Shown piece by piece: positions 1 to 6,988 of a stretch of DNA of 18,339 nt. Within the stretch, counting starts at the first letter, position 1. Each line of letters starts with the position of its first letter. The notes under the pieces are model-generated. The model searched no databases. It worked only from the letters and a program-made list of their open reading frames with translations, and was not told the DNA's origin. The stretch is from Candidatus Faecivivens stercorigallinarum. GTDB lineage: Bacteria; Bacillota; Clostridia; Oscillospirales; Ruminococcaceae. The position numbers were made by a program, and so were the translations under genes. The stretch spans positions 1 to 18,339 of the forward strand of contig DVLN01000100.1 in NCBI GenBank assembly GCA_018715465.1, given 5' to 3'.

Positions 1-17
1 CGGTCGAGGGCTTGACC
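1..17 (+). rRNA. 23S rRNA, 3' end (partial)
   Basis: The first 17 bases (GGTCGAGGGCTTGACC after the leading C) match the conserved 3' terminus of Firmicute 23S rRNA, where the last helix closes with a GGTCGAGG...CTTGACC-type sequence. Only the tail is inside the window, so the call rests on recognition of this short motif and on the tRNA and 5S genes that follow. The exact 3' end is uncertain by a few bases. The 100 bases after it are AT-rich with small inverted repeats (GAAGAT at 71-76 with ATCTTC at 103-108) and no gene. Confidence 0.75.
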
Positions 18-118
18 ATAAGTTATGTGTGAAGCGAAAACATTGTATTCAAGAAACTTTGTTCAATTTTGAAGATCCTAATAGGTTTGAAAAAACTTAA
101 AAATCTTCAAAAAAATGC

Positions 119-147
119 TTGACAAATCAAAATCTGCGTGATATAAT
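119..147 (+). promoter_or_regulatory. Strong sigma-A promoter of the tRNA/5S operon
   Basis: A perfect TTGACA (119-124), a 17-bp spacer and a perfect TATAAT (142-147) preceded by TG at 139-140 (extended -10). Transcription would start near 154, about 38 bases before the first tRNA. The promoter lies between the 23S end and the tRNAs, so this stable-RNA cluster need not depend on the upstream rRNA promoter. Confidence 0.93.
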
Positions 148-191
148 AGAACACGCTGAGGCGAGAATAAAACGTCGAGCGGAAAGCAAAT

Positions 192-267
192 GCACCTTTA
201 GCTCAGCTGGTAGAGCAACTGACTCTTAATCAGTGGGTCCAGGGTTCGAGTCCCTGAAGGTGCACCA
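192..267 (+). tRNA. tRNA-Lys (anticodon CTT)
   Basis: A complete cloverleaf of 76 nt. Acceptor GCACCTT (192-198) pairs with AAGGTGC (257-263). The anticodon loop CTCTTAA at 223-229 carries CTT at 225-227, and the T arm is CAGGG/CCCTG around TTCGAGT. The discriminator is A and the CCA end is encoded (265-267). It is the first gene of the operon. Confidence 0.97.
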
Positions 268-272
268 AATGT

Positions 273-347
273 GGCCTGTTGGTCAAGCGGTTAAGACGCC
301 GCCCTCTCACGGCGGAAACAGGAGTTCGATTCTCCTACGGGTCACCA
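273..347 (+). tRNA. tRNA-Glu (anticodon CTC)
   Basis: Acceptor GGCCTGT (273-279) pairs with ACGGGTC (337-343) using two G-U pairs. The anticodon stem CCGCC/GGCGG encloses CTCTCAC with anticodon CTC at 306-308. T arm AGGAG/CTCCT; CCA is encoded (345-347). It begins 5 nt after tRNA-Lys, so both come from one transcript. Confidence 0.95.
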
Positions 348-382
348 TTTCTCTTAATTGAGAAAGATGTAACAGAAAAATT

Positions 383-498
<116 letters not shown>

Positions 499-508
499 AT
501 TTTTTTAT

Positions 509-585
509 GGGCCATTAGCTCAGTTGGTTAGAGCAACCGGCTCATAACCGGTCGGTCCCGGGTTCGAGTCCCCGATGGCCCACCA
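509..585 (+). tRNA. tRNA with CAT anticodon, elongator Met (or Ile2)
   Basis: 77 nt; acceptor GGGCCAT (509-515) pairs with ATGGCCC (575-581); A discriminator and encoded CCA (583-585). The anticodon loop CTCATAA carries CAT. The G1-C72 pair argues against initiator tRNA, which has a mismatched 1-72 pair in bacteria. Elongator Met is the default. A lysidine-modified Ile2 tRNA cannot be excluded by eye, because that class has a similar GGCTCATAACC anticodon arm in Bacillus. Confidence 0.9.
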
Positions 586-594
586 ATGTTACAT

Positions 595-670
595 AGGGGT
601 ATAGTTCAGCTGGTAGAGCGACAGTCTCCAAAACTGTTTGTCGGGAGTTCGAATCTCTCTGCCCCTGCCA
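595..670 (+). tRNA. tRNA-Trp (anticodon CCA)
   Basis: 76 nt; acceptor AGGGGTA (595-601) pairs with TGCCCCT (660-666). Anticodon stem ACAGT/ACTGT, loop CTCCAAA with CCA at 628-630. The discriminator base is G, as expected for bacterial tRNA-Trp, and CCA is encoded (668-670). It is the last gene of the operon, ending directly at the terminator. Confidence 0.96.
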
Positions 671-704
671 AAGGCACTCTGTTTTTGCAGAGTGCCTTTT
701 TTGT
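671..704 (+). terminator. Rho-independent terminator of the tRNA operon
   Basis: Perfect 11-bp stem AAGGCACTCTG (671-681) with CAGAGTGCCTT (688-698), a 6-nt loop and a run of six T. Confidence 0.95.
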
Positions 705-724
705 TGTAATACGGCTAATTTAGC

Positions 725-754
725 TTGTCATTTTATGGCAGAATATGGTATACT
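725..754 (+). promoter_or_regulatory. Promoter of the wall-binding protein gene
   Basis: TTGTCA (725-730), 18-bp spacer, TATACT (749-754) with an upstream TG (746-747). An in-frame ATG at 735 lies inside this promoter, which supports the downstream start at 810. Confidence 0.8.
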
Positions 755-809
755 ATATAGGTTAAGGAAGCGCATTATTTTGGCAGAAGACCATATAAGG
801 AGAATGGAA

Positions 810-1976
810 ATGAAAAAACGCAAATTGTCAGGTATCTTGCCTGGTCAAAAACTGTTGTCAGCTGCTCTGGCGGCAATTCTGACAGCCAGCCTCTTTACGA
901 CGGGGGTTTCTGCTGCCGACGGATACTGGAACGAGACTGACGCTGGTTGGCGGTATCTGGAAAACAACGGAAAACCAGTCGTTAATCGCTTTGCGAATAT
1001 TGATGGTCACTGGTACAATTTTGATAAGGACGGGATCATGCAGACCGGATGGTATAATCTTCCCGATTCGGATATCTGGTATTATTTTCAGAAAGATGGT
1101 TCAGCTGTTGTTGAAAACTGGGCCTGCGTCAATGGGTTATGGTACTATTTTGATGCAGCAGGCTATATGGTAACCGGGTGGCAAAAAATTGACGAAACCT
1201 GGTATTATTTCTATGATACTGGCGCTCTGAAAACCGGTTGGCTCTATCGAGATGGCAAATGGTACTATTTGACACCTGATGGGGTAATGAAGCGGGGATG
1301 GCTGCTGGACAACGGCAAATGGTATTACCTGCTGCTGGATGGCTCGATGGCGACCGATTGCACACTTGCGATTGACGGTGTCGAATACTCGTTTGACATT
1401 AATGGCGTCTGGTGGGTATCCGGTGAGGCAACTGATGAGGAGATCGAGGAAATCACCCCGGATGTGCCGGAAAATAGTACCGATATTGATGAGGAAGAAT
1501 CGGATCCGGAACCGACTGAAACTTTTACCCAGATATCCTGCCGGATTATGGCTGAGGCGGTCGCGGCGGCCTGTGACAAGCGCCCGGTTCCCGAGATTGC
1601 GATTACCGGTGGATATCTGCAAAGCACGCTGGTTCTCGACCGCAATCTGATTGATGAGGCAAGCGGTCTGATGAACGAAGACGGCAGTATTCTTTACCTT
1701 GTGTTGAAAGCAAAGGATGGCTGTCTGAATGACCTGTTGATCCAGCTGAATGTTGCCCGTCGGATGTTGGTCAATAACCTGGATGGCACCGCTTCCAAGG
1801 TGTGGAGCCAAGGGGGATATATTGCGCTGATGGTTTTGGACGACAGGTGCAAACAGCGGGATGATGAGCTGCAGGTTGCGGCGTCGGCTTTTGACGCGGC
1901 CTGCCAGGAAATGATGGGAACGTCAGATTCTAACAATGCAGAAGAAGAAGCGGCCGAGCAGCAGGCAGAGGCCTAA
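810..1976 (+). CDS. Secreted cell-wall-binding repeat protein with unknown C-terminal domain
   Basis: 388 residues. Start 810 is chosen because AAGGAG (797-802) lies 7 nt upstream; the ATG at 804 is too close and the one at 735 lies in the promoter. A Lys/Arg-rich N-terminus and a hydrophobic stretch end in VSA|ADG (cut after residue 35), so it is exported. Residues about 37-200 are roughly eight repeats of about 20 residues with Trp-Tyr-Tyr-Phe and Thr-Gly-Trp cores (WYYF...DGxMxTGW), the choline/glucan-binding (CW_binding_1) fold used to hold proteins on wall polymers. An acidic linker (about 205-240, rich in Glu, Asp and Pro) follows. Residues about 243-370 form a domain I do not recognise, with no catalytic motif visible, then an acidic tail. 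The binding part suggests surface attachment; the function of the C-terminal domain is unknown. It appears monocistronic. Confidence 0.88.
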   Translation: MKKRKLSGILPGQKLLSAALAAILTASLFTTGVSAADGYWNETDAGWRYLENNGKPVVNRFANIDGHWYNFDKDGIMQTGWYNLPDSDIWYYFQKDGSAVVENWACVNGLWYYFDAAGYMVTGWQKIDETWYYFYDTGALKTGWLYRDGKWYYLTPDGVMKRGWLLDNGKWYYLLLDGSMATDCTLAIDGVEYSFDINGVWWVSGEATDEEIEEITPDVPENSTDIDEEESDPEPTETFTQISCRIMAEAVAAACDKRPVPEIAITGGYLQSTLVLDRNLIDEASGLMNEDGSILYLVLKAKDGCLNDLLIQLNVARRMLVNNLDGTASKVWSQGGYIALMVLDDRCKQRDDELQVAASAFDAACQEMMGTSDSNNAEEEAAEQQAEA

Positions 1977-2018
1977 ATGGGTGGCTGAAAAGATGCAGGT
2001 AGAATTTGATTGGTATTT

Positions 2019-2037
2019 TTACACAAATATTGTGTAA
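2019..2037. repeat. 19-nt perfect palindrome after the wall-protein gene
   Basis: TTACACAAATATTGTGTAA has 8-bp perfect arms around ATA, 42 bases past the stop codon. It is too AT-rich for a good terminator, though TCTGTTTG follows. It could be a regulator site or a weak terminator. The rest of the 275-base gap (1977-2251) holds no gene. Confidence 0.4.
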
Positions 2038-2127
2038 TCTGTTTGTCGAAAAAAGTAATTGATCAATTGGTTTGTCTATGTCACATTCTTTTTGTTCAAT
2101 GATCATCAGATTCACTTAGTTTTTACA

Positions 2128-2155
2128 TTCAATTTTCATTTTTCTCCAGTATACT
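2128..2155 (+). promoter_or_regulatory. Probable promoter of the acidic lipoprotein gene
   Basis: A good -10, TATACT (2150-2155), with only a weak -35 (TTCAAT, 2128-2133, 16-bp spacer). It would give a leader of about 90 nt. The -35 is tentative. Confidence 0.45.
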
Positions 2156-2160
2156 TAGAG

Positions 2161-2217
2161 CACAGCAGCTAAGAAAGCTGGGTTCCAGATGCTGCTGTGG
2201 TCAAAATGACATTTTGA
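2161..2217 (+). promoter_or_regulatory. Structured 5' leader with two hairpins
   Basis: CACAGCAGC (2161-2169) pairs perfectly with GCTGCTGTG (2191-2199), with a small CTGG/CCAG hairpin inside. It is followed at once by TCAAAATG (2201-2208) pairing with CATTTTGA (2210-2217) around a single A, then TTTTA. Both lie between the -10 and the ribosome site of the next gene. They could stabilise the mRNA, act as an attenuator, or bind protein. No known riboswitch class was recognised. Confidence 0.5.
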
Positions 2218-2251
2218 TTTTACCACGATCTATACGAAAGGAAAATGACAA

Positions 2252-2626
2252 ATGAAAAAGATGAGAGTAGTATCTATTGCGCTTCTGGCTGCTGTGTCGG
2301 TTGCGGCATTTGCTCTTACCAGCTGCACCAGTGATTCTGATTCCAGCAGTTCCTCCTCCGGCAGCTCCTCGGTGAGCGACAGTACATCTGAAGAGTCTTC
2401 TGAGACTTCTTCTGAAGAGGTTTCCGAAGATAGTGAGTCTTCGGAAGATGAAACAATTGTTTCGGATGAGACTTCTGACGCTGGGTCCGAAGAGACCGCA
2501 AGCGAGGAAGTAGTTGAAGATGACGCAACTGCCGAAGATGGCTCTGCTTCTGAAGAGGATTCTACCGCAGAGGATAGCGCTTCTGCTGAGGATTCCGCTG
2601 TTGAAACGAAGTCCAGCGCTGATTGA
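2252..2626 (+). CDS. Small acidic Ser/Glu/Asp-rich lipoprotein
   Basis: 124 residues. A lipoprotein signal (Lys/Arg, then a hydrophobic stretch) ends in the lipobox LTSC with the lipidated Cys at residue 25. The remaining hundred residues are almost wholly Ser, Glu, Asp, Ala, Thr and Val with repeated SSEE, SEDS and AEDSA units, giving a very strong negative charge and no predicted fold. GAAAGG (2236-2241) precedes the ATG by about 10 nt. Similar but shorter Ser/Glu tracts occur in the lipoprotein cyclophilin and the ABC binding protein of this window, where they act as spacers or tails; here the tract is the whole protein. Possible roles are cation binding, a charge layer at the membrane surface or a spacer. 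No homologous family was recognised. A terminator follows directly. Confidence 0.82.
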   Translation: MKKMRVVSIALLAAVSVAAFALTSCTSDSDSSSSSSGSSSVSDSTSEESSETSSEEVSEDSESSEDETIVSDETSDAGSEETASEEVVEDDATAEDGSASEEDSTAEDSASAEDSAVETKSSAD

Positions 2627-2661
2627 TTATTGATTTTGTAGTTTCTTAAAGTTGAATTAAA

Positions 2662-2707
2662 AACAGCTCTGTAACGGCCTGTACGGCTGCCACAGAGCTG
2701 TTTTTTG
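2662..2707. terminator. Bidirectional intrinsic terminator
   Basis: AACAGCTCTGT (2662-2672) pairs with ACAGAGCTGTT (2692-2702) and is followed by six T on the plus strand. On the minus strand the same stem is followed by TTTTTAATT. It therefore serves both the acidic lipoprotein gene and the convergent galactokinase gene. Confidence 0.92.
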
Positions 2708-2740
2708 TTAATTGGATAATCTTAAATTAGACAATCTAGA

Positions 2741-4015
2741 TTAGACAATCTTTGCTGCGCCGGGACGGAAGGACAGACAATGGCAGCAGCCAGGTGAAAA
2801 CAGCTGCTCCATTCGCATGGTAAAGGCGTCCAGCATCTCATCTGGAACCATTGCCAGCATGGTTCCGCCAAAACCGCCGCCGTGTACCCGGCAGGCTCCC
2901 AATCCTTTCAGCAGCTGTTTGGCCGCTGCCAGCGCCAATGCGATGCCCTGGCTTGCAGGTTCAGACGATGCGCTGATGTTTTGCAGACAGAGCAGTGAGC
3001 TGTCGCCTGAGGCATTGAGCTGGTGGAGAAAACCACCAAAATCCTGATCGACGACAGCCTTTGCTGCCAGCAGAACCCGTTCGTTTTCACCGACAAAGTG
3101 CATCGCGCGCAGCAAAGCACGGTCGCCGCATTGCTGCCGGATCTCCGCAGCTCTGGCCATCAGCTGTTCATAACCAATCCCCCTGAGGACCGGTTGTCCG
3201 AACAGGGCGGCAACCGCTTTCATCTCAGACGGGATTGCGGCGTACTCATCGGTCAGATCGGCATGTCCATGTCCGGCACTGACGACAACCAGACGATATC
3301 CGGCAGACTCAGGAGAGAGAGAAAGTGGCCGGATGTCCGGGGCAGAGGGGTTTTTAAAATCAATTTGGACAATATTCCCGACCGAACAGGCCATCTGATC
3401 CATCAGGCCGCTCGGTTTGCCAAAATAAACATTTTCCGCAAACTGGGCGGTGATGGCGACCTCCTCAGGTGAGACCTGGCCGTCATTATAAAAATGATTC
3501 AGGATACTGCCGATCAGCACTTCAAATGCCGCTGAAGAGGAAAGACCACTGCCTTTGGGGACGTCAGAGATGGTATAAGCGGTGAAGCCGCCGATCTTTC
3601 TGCCTTTGCGGTTAAAGTCGCTGGCAATTCCGCGGATCAGTGAGGCAGAATGGGTCGACTCTTCCTGTTGGGGGGAAAGATCGGTCAAATCAATATCATC
3701 CTGTTTGTGTCCGGCCGATTTGACCCGGATGACCGGCTCGTCGGTTGGACAGGCAATCGCCAGAATGTCCATGTTGACAGCGCCAGCCAGAACACAGCCG
3801 TGGTTGTGGTCGGTATGGTTGCCCGCGATTTCGACCCGGCCGGGAGAGGAAAAGAGGTGCAGCTGTTCGCTGTCGCCAAAACGTTCGATGAAGCGGGCGA
3901 TTACCGTTTTGCAGCGCTCCTTCGCGTAGCTGAGCCCGTCAGCTGTATACAGCCTGGTGAACTGCCCGTCCAGTTCCCCGTTTTCAACTGCCTGTAGGAT
4001 CTGTTGTGCATTCAT
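2741..4015 (-). CDS. galK: Galactokinase-family GHMP kinase
   Basis: 424 residues. GHMP kinases of this type transfer phosphate from ATP to C1 of galactose, the entry step of the Leloir pathway in the cytosol. Three GHMP motifs are present: the galactokinase signature around 59-73 (GRVEIAGNHTDHNHG), the ATP-binding loop PKGSGLSSSAA (153-163), and the C-terminal glycine motif HGGGFGGTM (378-386). The catalytic Asp is at 206 in GLMDQ. At residue 66 the sugar-binding Glu of the classical G-E-H-T-D motif is Asn, a variant I associate with a clostridial branch somewhat longer than the 380-residue E. coli enzyme. Galactose is the likely substrate, but another galactose-type sugar is possible. No galT or galE lies beside it. 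AAAGGATGG upstream may be the ribosome site. Confidence 0.88.
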   Translation of the reverse strand: MNAQQILQAVENGELDGQFTRLYTADGLSYAKERCKTVIARFIERFGDSEQLHLFSSPGRVEIAGNHTDHNHGCVLAGAVNMDILAIACPTDEPVIRVKSAGHKQDDIDLTDLSPQQEESTHSASLIRGIASDFNRKGRKIGGFTAYTISDVPKGSGLSSSAAFEVLIGSILNHFYNDGQVSPEEVAITAQFAENVYFGKPSGLMDQMACSVGNIVQIDFKNPSAPDIRPLSLSPESAGYRLVVVSAGHGHADLTDEYAAIPSEMKAVAALFGQPVLRGIGYEQLMARAAEIRQQCGDRALLRAMHFVGENERVLLAAKAVVDQDFGGFLHQLNASGDSSLLCLQNISASSEPASQGIALALAAAKQLLKGLGACRVHGGGFGGTMLAMVPDEMLDAFTMRMEQLFSPGCCHCLSFRPGAAKIV

Positions 4016-4058
4016 CTCTTTGCCATCCTTTCATATGATTTTGGACAGGGGATGCGGA

Positions 4059-4108
4059 ATATACAAAGCCGCCCAAATAACCGGTCGTTTCAGGCGTTAT
4101 CGGGCGGC
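4059..4108 (-). terminator. Hairpin terminator after the DUF4430/toroid gene
   Basis: On the minus strand GCCGCCC (4108-4102) pairs with GGGCGGC (4074-4068), extended by GATAAC against GTTAT, and is followed by TTTGTATATT. The T-run is interrupted, so termination may be partial and could leave some read-through into galK. Confidence 0.6.
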
Positions 4109-4142
4109 ATGCTTGCAGAGAATTGTATCAGACCAGCTGGGT

Positions 4143-5711
4143 TCAATCCTGCTTGTATTTATTTTTCAGATGTAAAAGTACAGCCAGCATCAGCGCGATT
4201 CCGACAGAAACACCGCTGATGGCGCTGATCAGTCCGACATGAATCTGACTGCGGGTATCATTCTGAGGGGAGGAGGGCGCCGAACTTTCCACTACGGGTT
4301 CGGATGATTCGGAAAAATCAATCGAACCGCTTCCGGTGACTGGCGAACGCAGAATCAGCGGATTGCGCCCCGTTTTTTGGGAACAGATCGCCAGCAGTGC
4401 AAGTTCGGTCGCTTCTGCCGACGGGGATTCTCCCAGCTGTTCCGCAAACCCGGAGTTTTCTACATTAAATTCCATCAGCATATCCATCAAATGGTGTCCG
4501 TTGTTGCAGAACCGTTCATCGGTCAGCGAAATGGACAGGCTGGATAATGCCAGGATCACGGCACTGGTCGCAAGACAGGACTCGTTTCGTCCACTATAAA
4601 AAAATCCGTCGCTGTTCTGCTGCTCCGACAGCCATTGCAGCGCACGGTCGATGCAGGCACCAATCGTCTCGTCATTCCGGTAGGGAGCAAGGGCGGTCAG
4701 GGACAAGGCTGTCAGAAAAACATCGCTATCCTCTCCCTGGATGTTGGCAATGCCGCCGTCTGGGTTTTGGCCGGCCATGATGACATTGAGCATCGCATCG
4801 CGGGAGTTGAGAGCGTCAGAGGGGACATCGTAGCTGTTGCAGTCATATGCAAGGAGACCGTAGACTGTCCCGACACGATCGAGATCGGGAAAGGTGATCA
4901 GCTGCTGCAGCAGGTTCTGGCCGGAAAAATTTTCTGCGGAGATTCCGCTGAAACTGACACAGAGGATGTTTTCCGACAATTCAATGCCGCTGGGTGACTG
5001 CTGTTGATGGATATTCCGCAGGATCCGGGTTAAATATTTATAATCGACAGTATACCCGATTGCACCGAAGACCGTCAACGCCAGCGGTGATTCGGAGTTT
5101 GTCTTCAGCCAGCCGCACCCGGCACGCATAGCATCGTCATAACCTGCATCCCAGGGCAACTCTTCGTCTGTGGTAGAAAGATTGTGACTGGGGGTTGAGA
5201 CCGTCTGTACTTCGCTGTTTTCGGTATCGGTGCTGCTGAAAACCAGTTGCAGGGTGTCTCCGTCCTGAAAAGCAAAGTCCACCATCCCGCCGTCCTGATC
5301 GTACATATACCGCAGGCTGGTGTGCTCAATTCCGTTGAGGAGCATGAGCCATTCATCTTCGCTGTCCGGTCCGCCGTCATAAATCTTCCCGTGGTCGTCT
5401 GTCAGTGAGAGCAGCTTGCCGTTGGACACTTCGGCGGTGTCAAGATAGGCGTATCTGTCCAGCAGTTCCAACAGCTCTTCCAGTCCACTTCCCGCCGGGC
5501 ATTGCAGTTGGACAGGGTTGAGAATCCATCCTCGGCCAACATTTTCAAAGATGCTGACAGTCAGGCTGATATCCTGCTGTGCCTCAGAAGAGAGAGACAG
5601 TGAATCAGCAACCGGCTGTTCGGTGCCAGCTGCCCAGACGGGCGGAAGGGGACGGCCAAGCAGTAAAAGGCAGGAAAGGAAGGCGACAGATTTTTGTATC
5701 AGTTTTTTCAA
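4143..5711 (-). CDS. Membrane-anchored DUF4430 + prenyltransferase-like toroid surface protein
   Basis: 522 residues from a TTG start at 5711, chosen because AAAGGAGG lies 9 nt upstream and the signal peptide then begins at once (MKKLIQK, hydrophobic core, cut near VWA|AG, residue 27). The ATG at 5819 would add 36 non-signal residues. Residues about 45-165 resemble DUF4430, the C-terminal domain of transcobalamin/intrinsic-factor-type proteins. Residues about 175-460 contain helical repeats with QNPDGGI and QQNSDGFF signatures, typical of the squalene-cyclase/prenyltransferase alpha/alpha-toroid. A Ser/Pro linker and one membrane helix (about 491-514) ending in KNKYKQD anchor it outside the cell. 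This architecture matches the eukaryotic cobalamin carriers in reversed domain order, so corrinoid or another small ligand is plausible; the ligand is inferred, not seen. Confidence 0.85.
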   Translation of the reverse strand: MKKLIQKSVAFLSCLLLLGRPLPPVWAAGTEQPVADSLSLSSEAQQDISLTVSIFENVGRGWILNPVQLQCPAGSGLEELLELLDRYAYLDTAEVSNGKLLSLTDDHGKIYDGGPDSEDEWLMLLNGIEHTSLRYMYDQDGGMVDFAFQDGDTLQLVFSSTDTENSEVQTVSTPSHNLSTTDEELPWDAGYDDAMRAGCGWLKTNSESPLALTVFGAIGYTVDYKYLTRILRNIHQQQSPSGIELSENILCVSFSGISAENFSGQNLLQQLITFPDLDRVGTVYGLLAYDCNSYDVPSDALNSRDAMLNVIMAGQNPDGGIANIQGEDSDVFLTALSLTALAPYRNDETIGACIDRALQWLSEQQNSDGFFYSGRNESCLATSAVILALSSLSISLTDERFCNNGHHLMDMLMEFNVENSGFAEQLGESPSAEATELALLAICSQKTGRNPLILRSPVTGSGSIDFSESSEPVVESSAPSSPQNDTRSQIHVGLISAISGVSVGIALMLAVLLHLKNKYKQD

Positions 5712-5891
5712 GATTCCTTGCCTCCTTTTATCGTGATCGTCTTCAAAAATATTATAGATGAATTGCTGTTTTTTTTCCAGTGTCTCACAGCGAAAAACAC
5801 CGATTTTATAGGATTGCACAACTTGGTCGGGGGTTTTTTGTCAGTTTAACAAAATAAATGTGAAGAATCAGTCGGGTATCTGTTTCGGACG

Positions 5892-5946
5892 GCAGACCTG
5901 TTGTTTTTCCACTGTGGCCGCGCAAATGATGGAAAAATCTGTCTGC
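5892..5946. repeat. Nested inverted repeat between divergent genes
   Basis: GCAGAC (5892-5897) pairs with GTCTGC (5941-5946), and inside it TTTTTCCA (5904-5911) pairs with TGGAAAAA (5930-5937), leaving an 18-base GC-rich loop. It lies upstream of the rlmB promoter in the 5712-6074 gap, which otherwise holds no gene. It may be a regulator site or a small structured RNA; no T-run follows. Confidence 0.45.
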
Positions 5947-5970
5947 TGGTAAGTTCACGGCAGAAAAAAG

Positions 5971-5999
5971 TTGTTTTTAGCGAAAGAGTATGCTATACT
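5971..5999 (+). promoter_or_regulatory. Promoter of the rlmB operon
   Basis: TTGTTT (5971-5976), a 17-bp spacer and TATACT (5994-5999) with TG at 5991-5992 (extended -10). The leader to rlmB is about 70 nt. Confidence 0.8.
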
Positions 6000-6074
6000 T
6001 TTTAAGTACAGCAGATGTAAATATTTTTCCGCAGCGCGGTTTTCACGGTGCGGTTTCCGAAAGGATTTGAACAG

Positions 6075-6953
6075 ATGAAACCTTATTCCAAACCTTCACG
6101 CAGAGGGGAACGGGATTCTCGACCTTCTTATCAGCACAACAGAAAACCTGATCGCATTCCCGCCGGTGAACGCATGCGGGAAGAGCACTCCCAGGGTTTT
6201 GACAACCTGATCGCCGGGCGCAATGCCGTTATGGAGACCCTGAAAAACGGCAGCCGGATCGACACTGTTTATATCGCCAGAGGCGCGACCGGCGGCAGTA
6301 TCGGTAAAATTGTCGCAATGGCAAGGGAAGGCGGTTATCCGGTTAAGGAAGTTTCCTCTGAAAAACTGGATGAAATGTCACCTTCTGTCCCGCATCAGGG
6401 GGTTGCCGTCTCTCTTTCGGCTGTCGAATATGCCGAAGTGTCGGATATTCTTGATCGGGCGGCTCAGGCTGGACACAACCCTTTTATCATCATTGCCGAC
6501 GAAGTAGAAGATCCCCACAACCTCGGTGCACTGATCCGTACTGCGGAGACGGCAGGCGCTGACGGTGTGATTATCCCCAAGCGCCGCAATGTCGGGCTGA
6601 CGCCTGCAGTTTTCAAGACCTCTGCCGGCGCTGCTGCCCATCTGCCGGTCGCGCGGGTTGCCAATCTCGCTTCTACGGTGGATGAGCTCAAATCCCAGGG
6701 TATCTGGGTCTATGGCGCTGATATGGACGGTCAGAACTGGTGCCAGACGGATTTTTCCGGCGGCGTTGCGTTGATCGTCGGTTCGGAGGGCAAGGGCATC
6801 AGCCGCCTGCTCCGGGATAAATGCGATGTGATGGTCAGCCTGCCGATGCAGGGGGAGATCACCTCCCTCAACGCTTCGGTCGCAGGCGGGATTATTATGT
6901 ATGAAGTGGCAAGACAGCGGCTGGGAATTATGGCCGTTGTTCCGAAAAAATAA
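6075..6953 (+). CDS. rlmB: 23S rRNA (guanosine-2'-O)-methyltransferase, SpoU family
   Basis: 292 residues. Start 6075 is preceded by AAAGGA with a 9-nt gap; the GTG at 6048 has no ribosome site. A basic, disordered N-terminus (1-40) leads into the SpoU substrate-binding domain (about 43-118, starting NLIAGRNAV). The SPOUT catalytic domain has motif 1 DPHNLGALIRTAE (146-158) with the catalytic Arg, motif 2 IVGSEGKGIS (234-243) and motif 3 SLPMQGEITSLNASVA (255-270), which build the knotted SAM pocket. RlmB methylates the 2'-O of a guanosine in 23S rRNA (G2251 in E. coli). Closely related TrmH/RlmB paralogues exist, so the exact target is inferred. It is the first gene of a two-gene transcript. 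Confidence 0.92.
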   Translation: MKPYSKPSRRGERDSRPSYQHNRKPDRIPAGERMREEHSQGFDNLIAGRNAVMETLKNGSRIDTVYIARGATGGSIGKIVAMAREGGYPVKEVSSEKLDEMSPSVPHQGVAVSLSAVEYAEVSDILDRAAQAGHNPFIIIADEVEDPHNLGALIRTAETAGADGVIIPKRRNVGLTPAVFKTSAGAAAHLPVARVANLASTVDELKSQGIWVYGADMDGQNWCQTDFSGGVALIVGSEGKGISRLLRDKCDVMVSLPMQGEITSLNASVAGGIIMYEVARQRLGIMAVVPKK

Positions 6954-6988
6954 ACGTTGTCTGACAGATGGAAAGGAGGAGAGACCGG

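Noticed and set aside
509..585. Initiator tRNA-fMet
   Set aside because: The G1-C72 pair and the lack of the three G-C pairs of the initiator anticodon stem argue against it.
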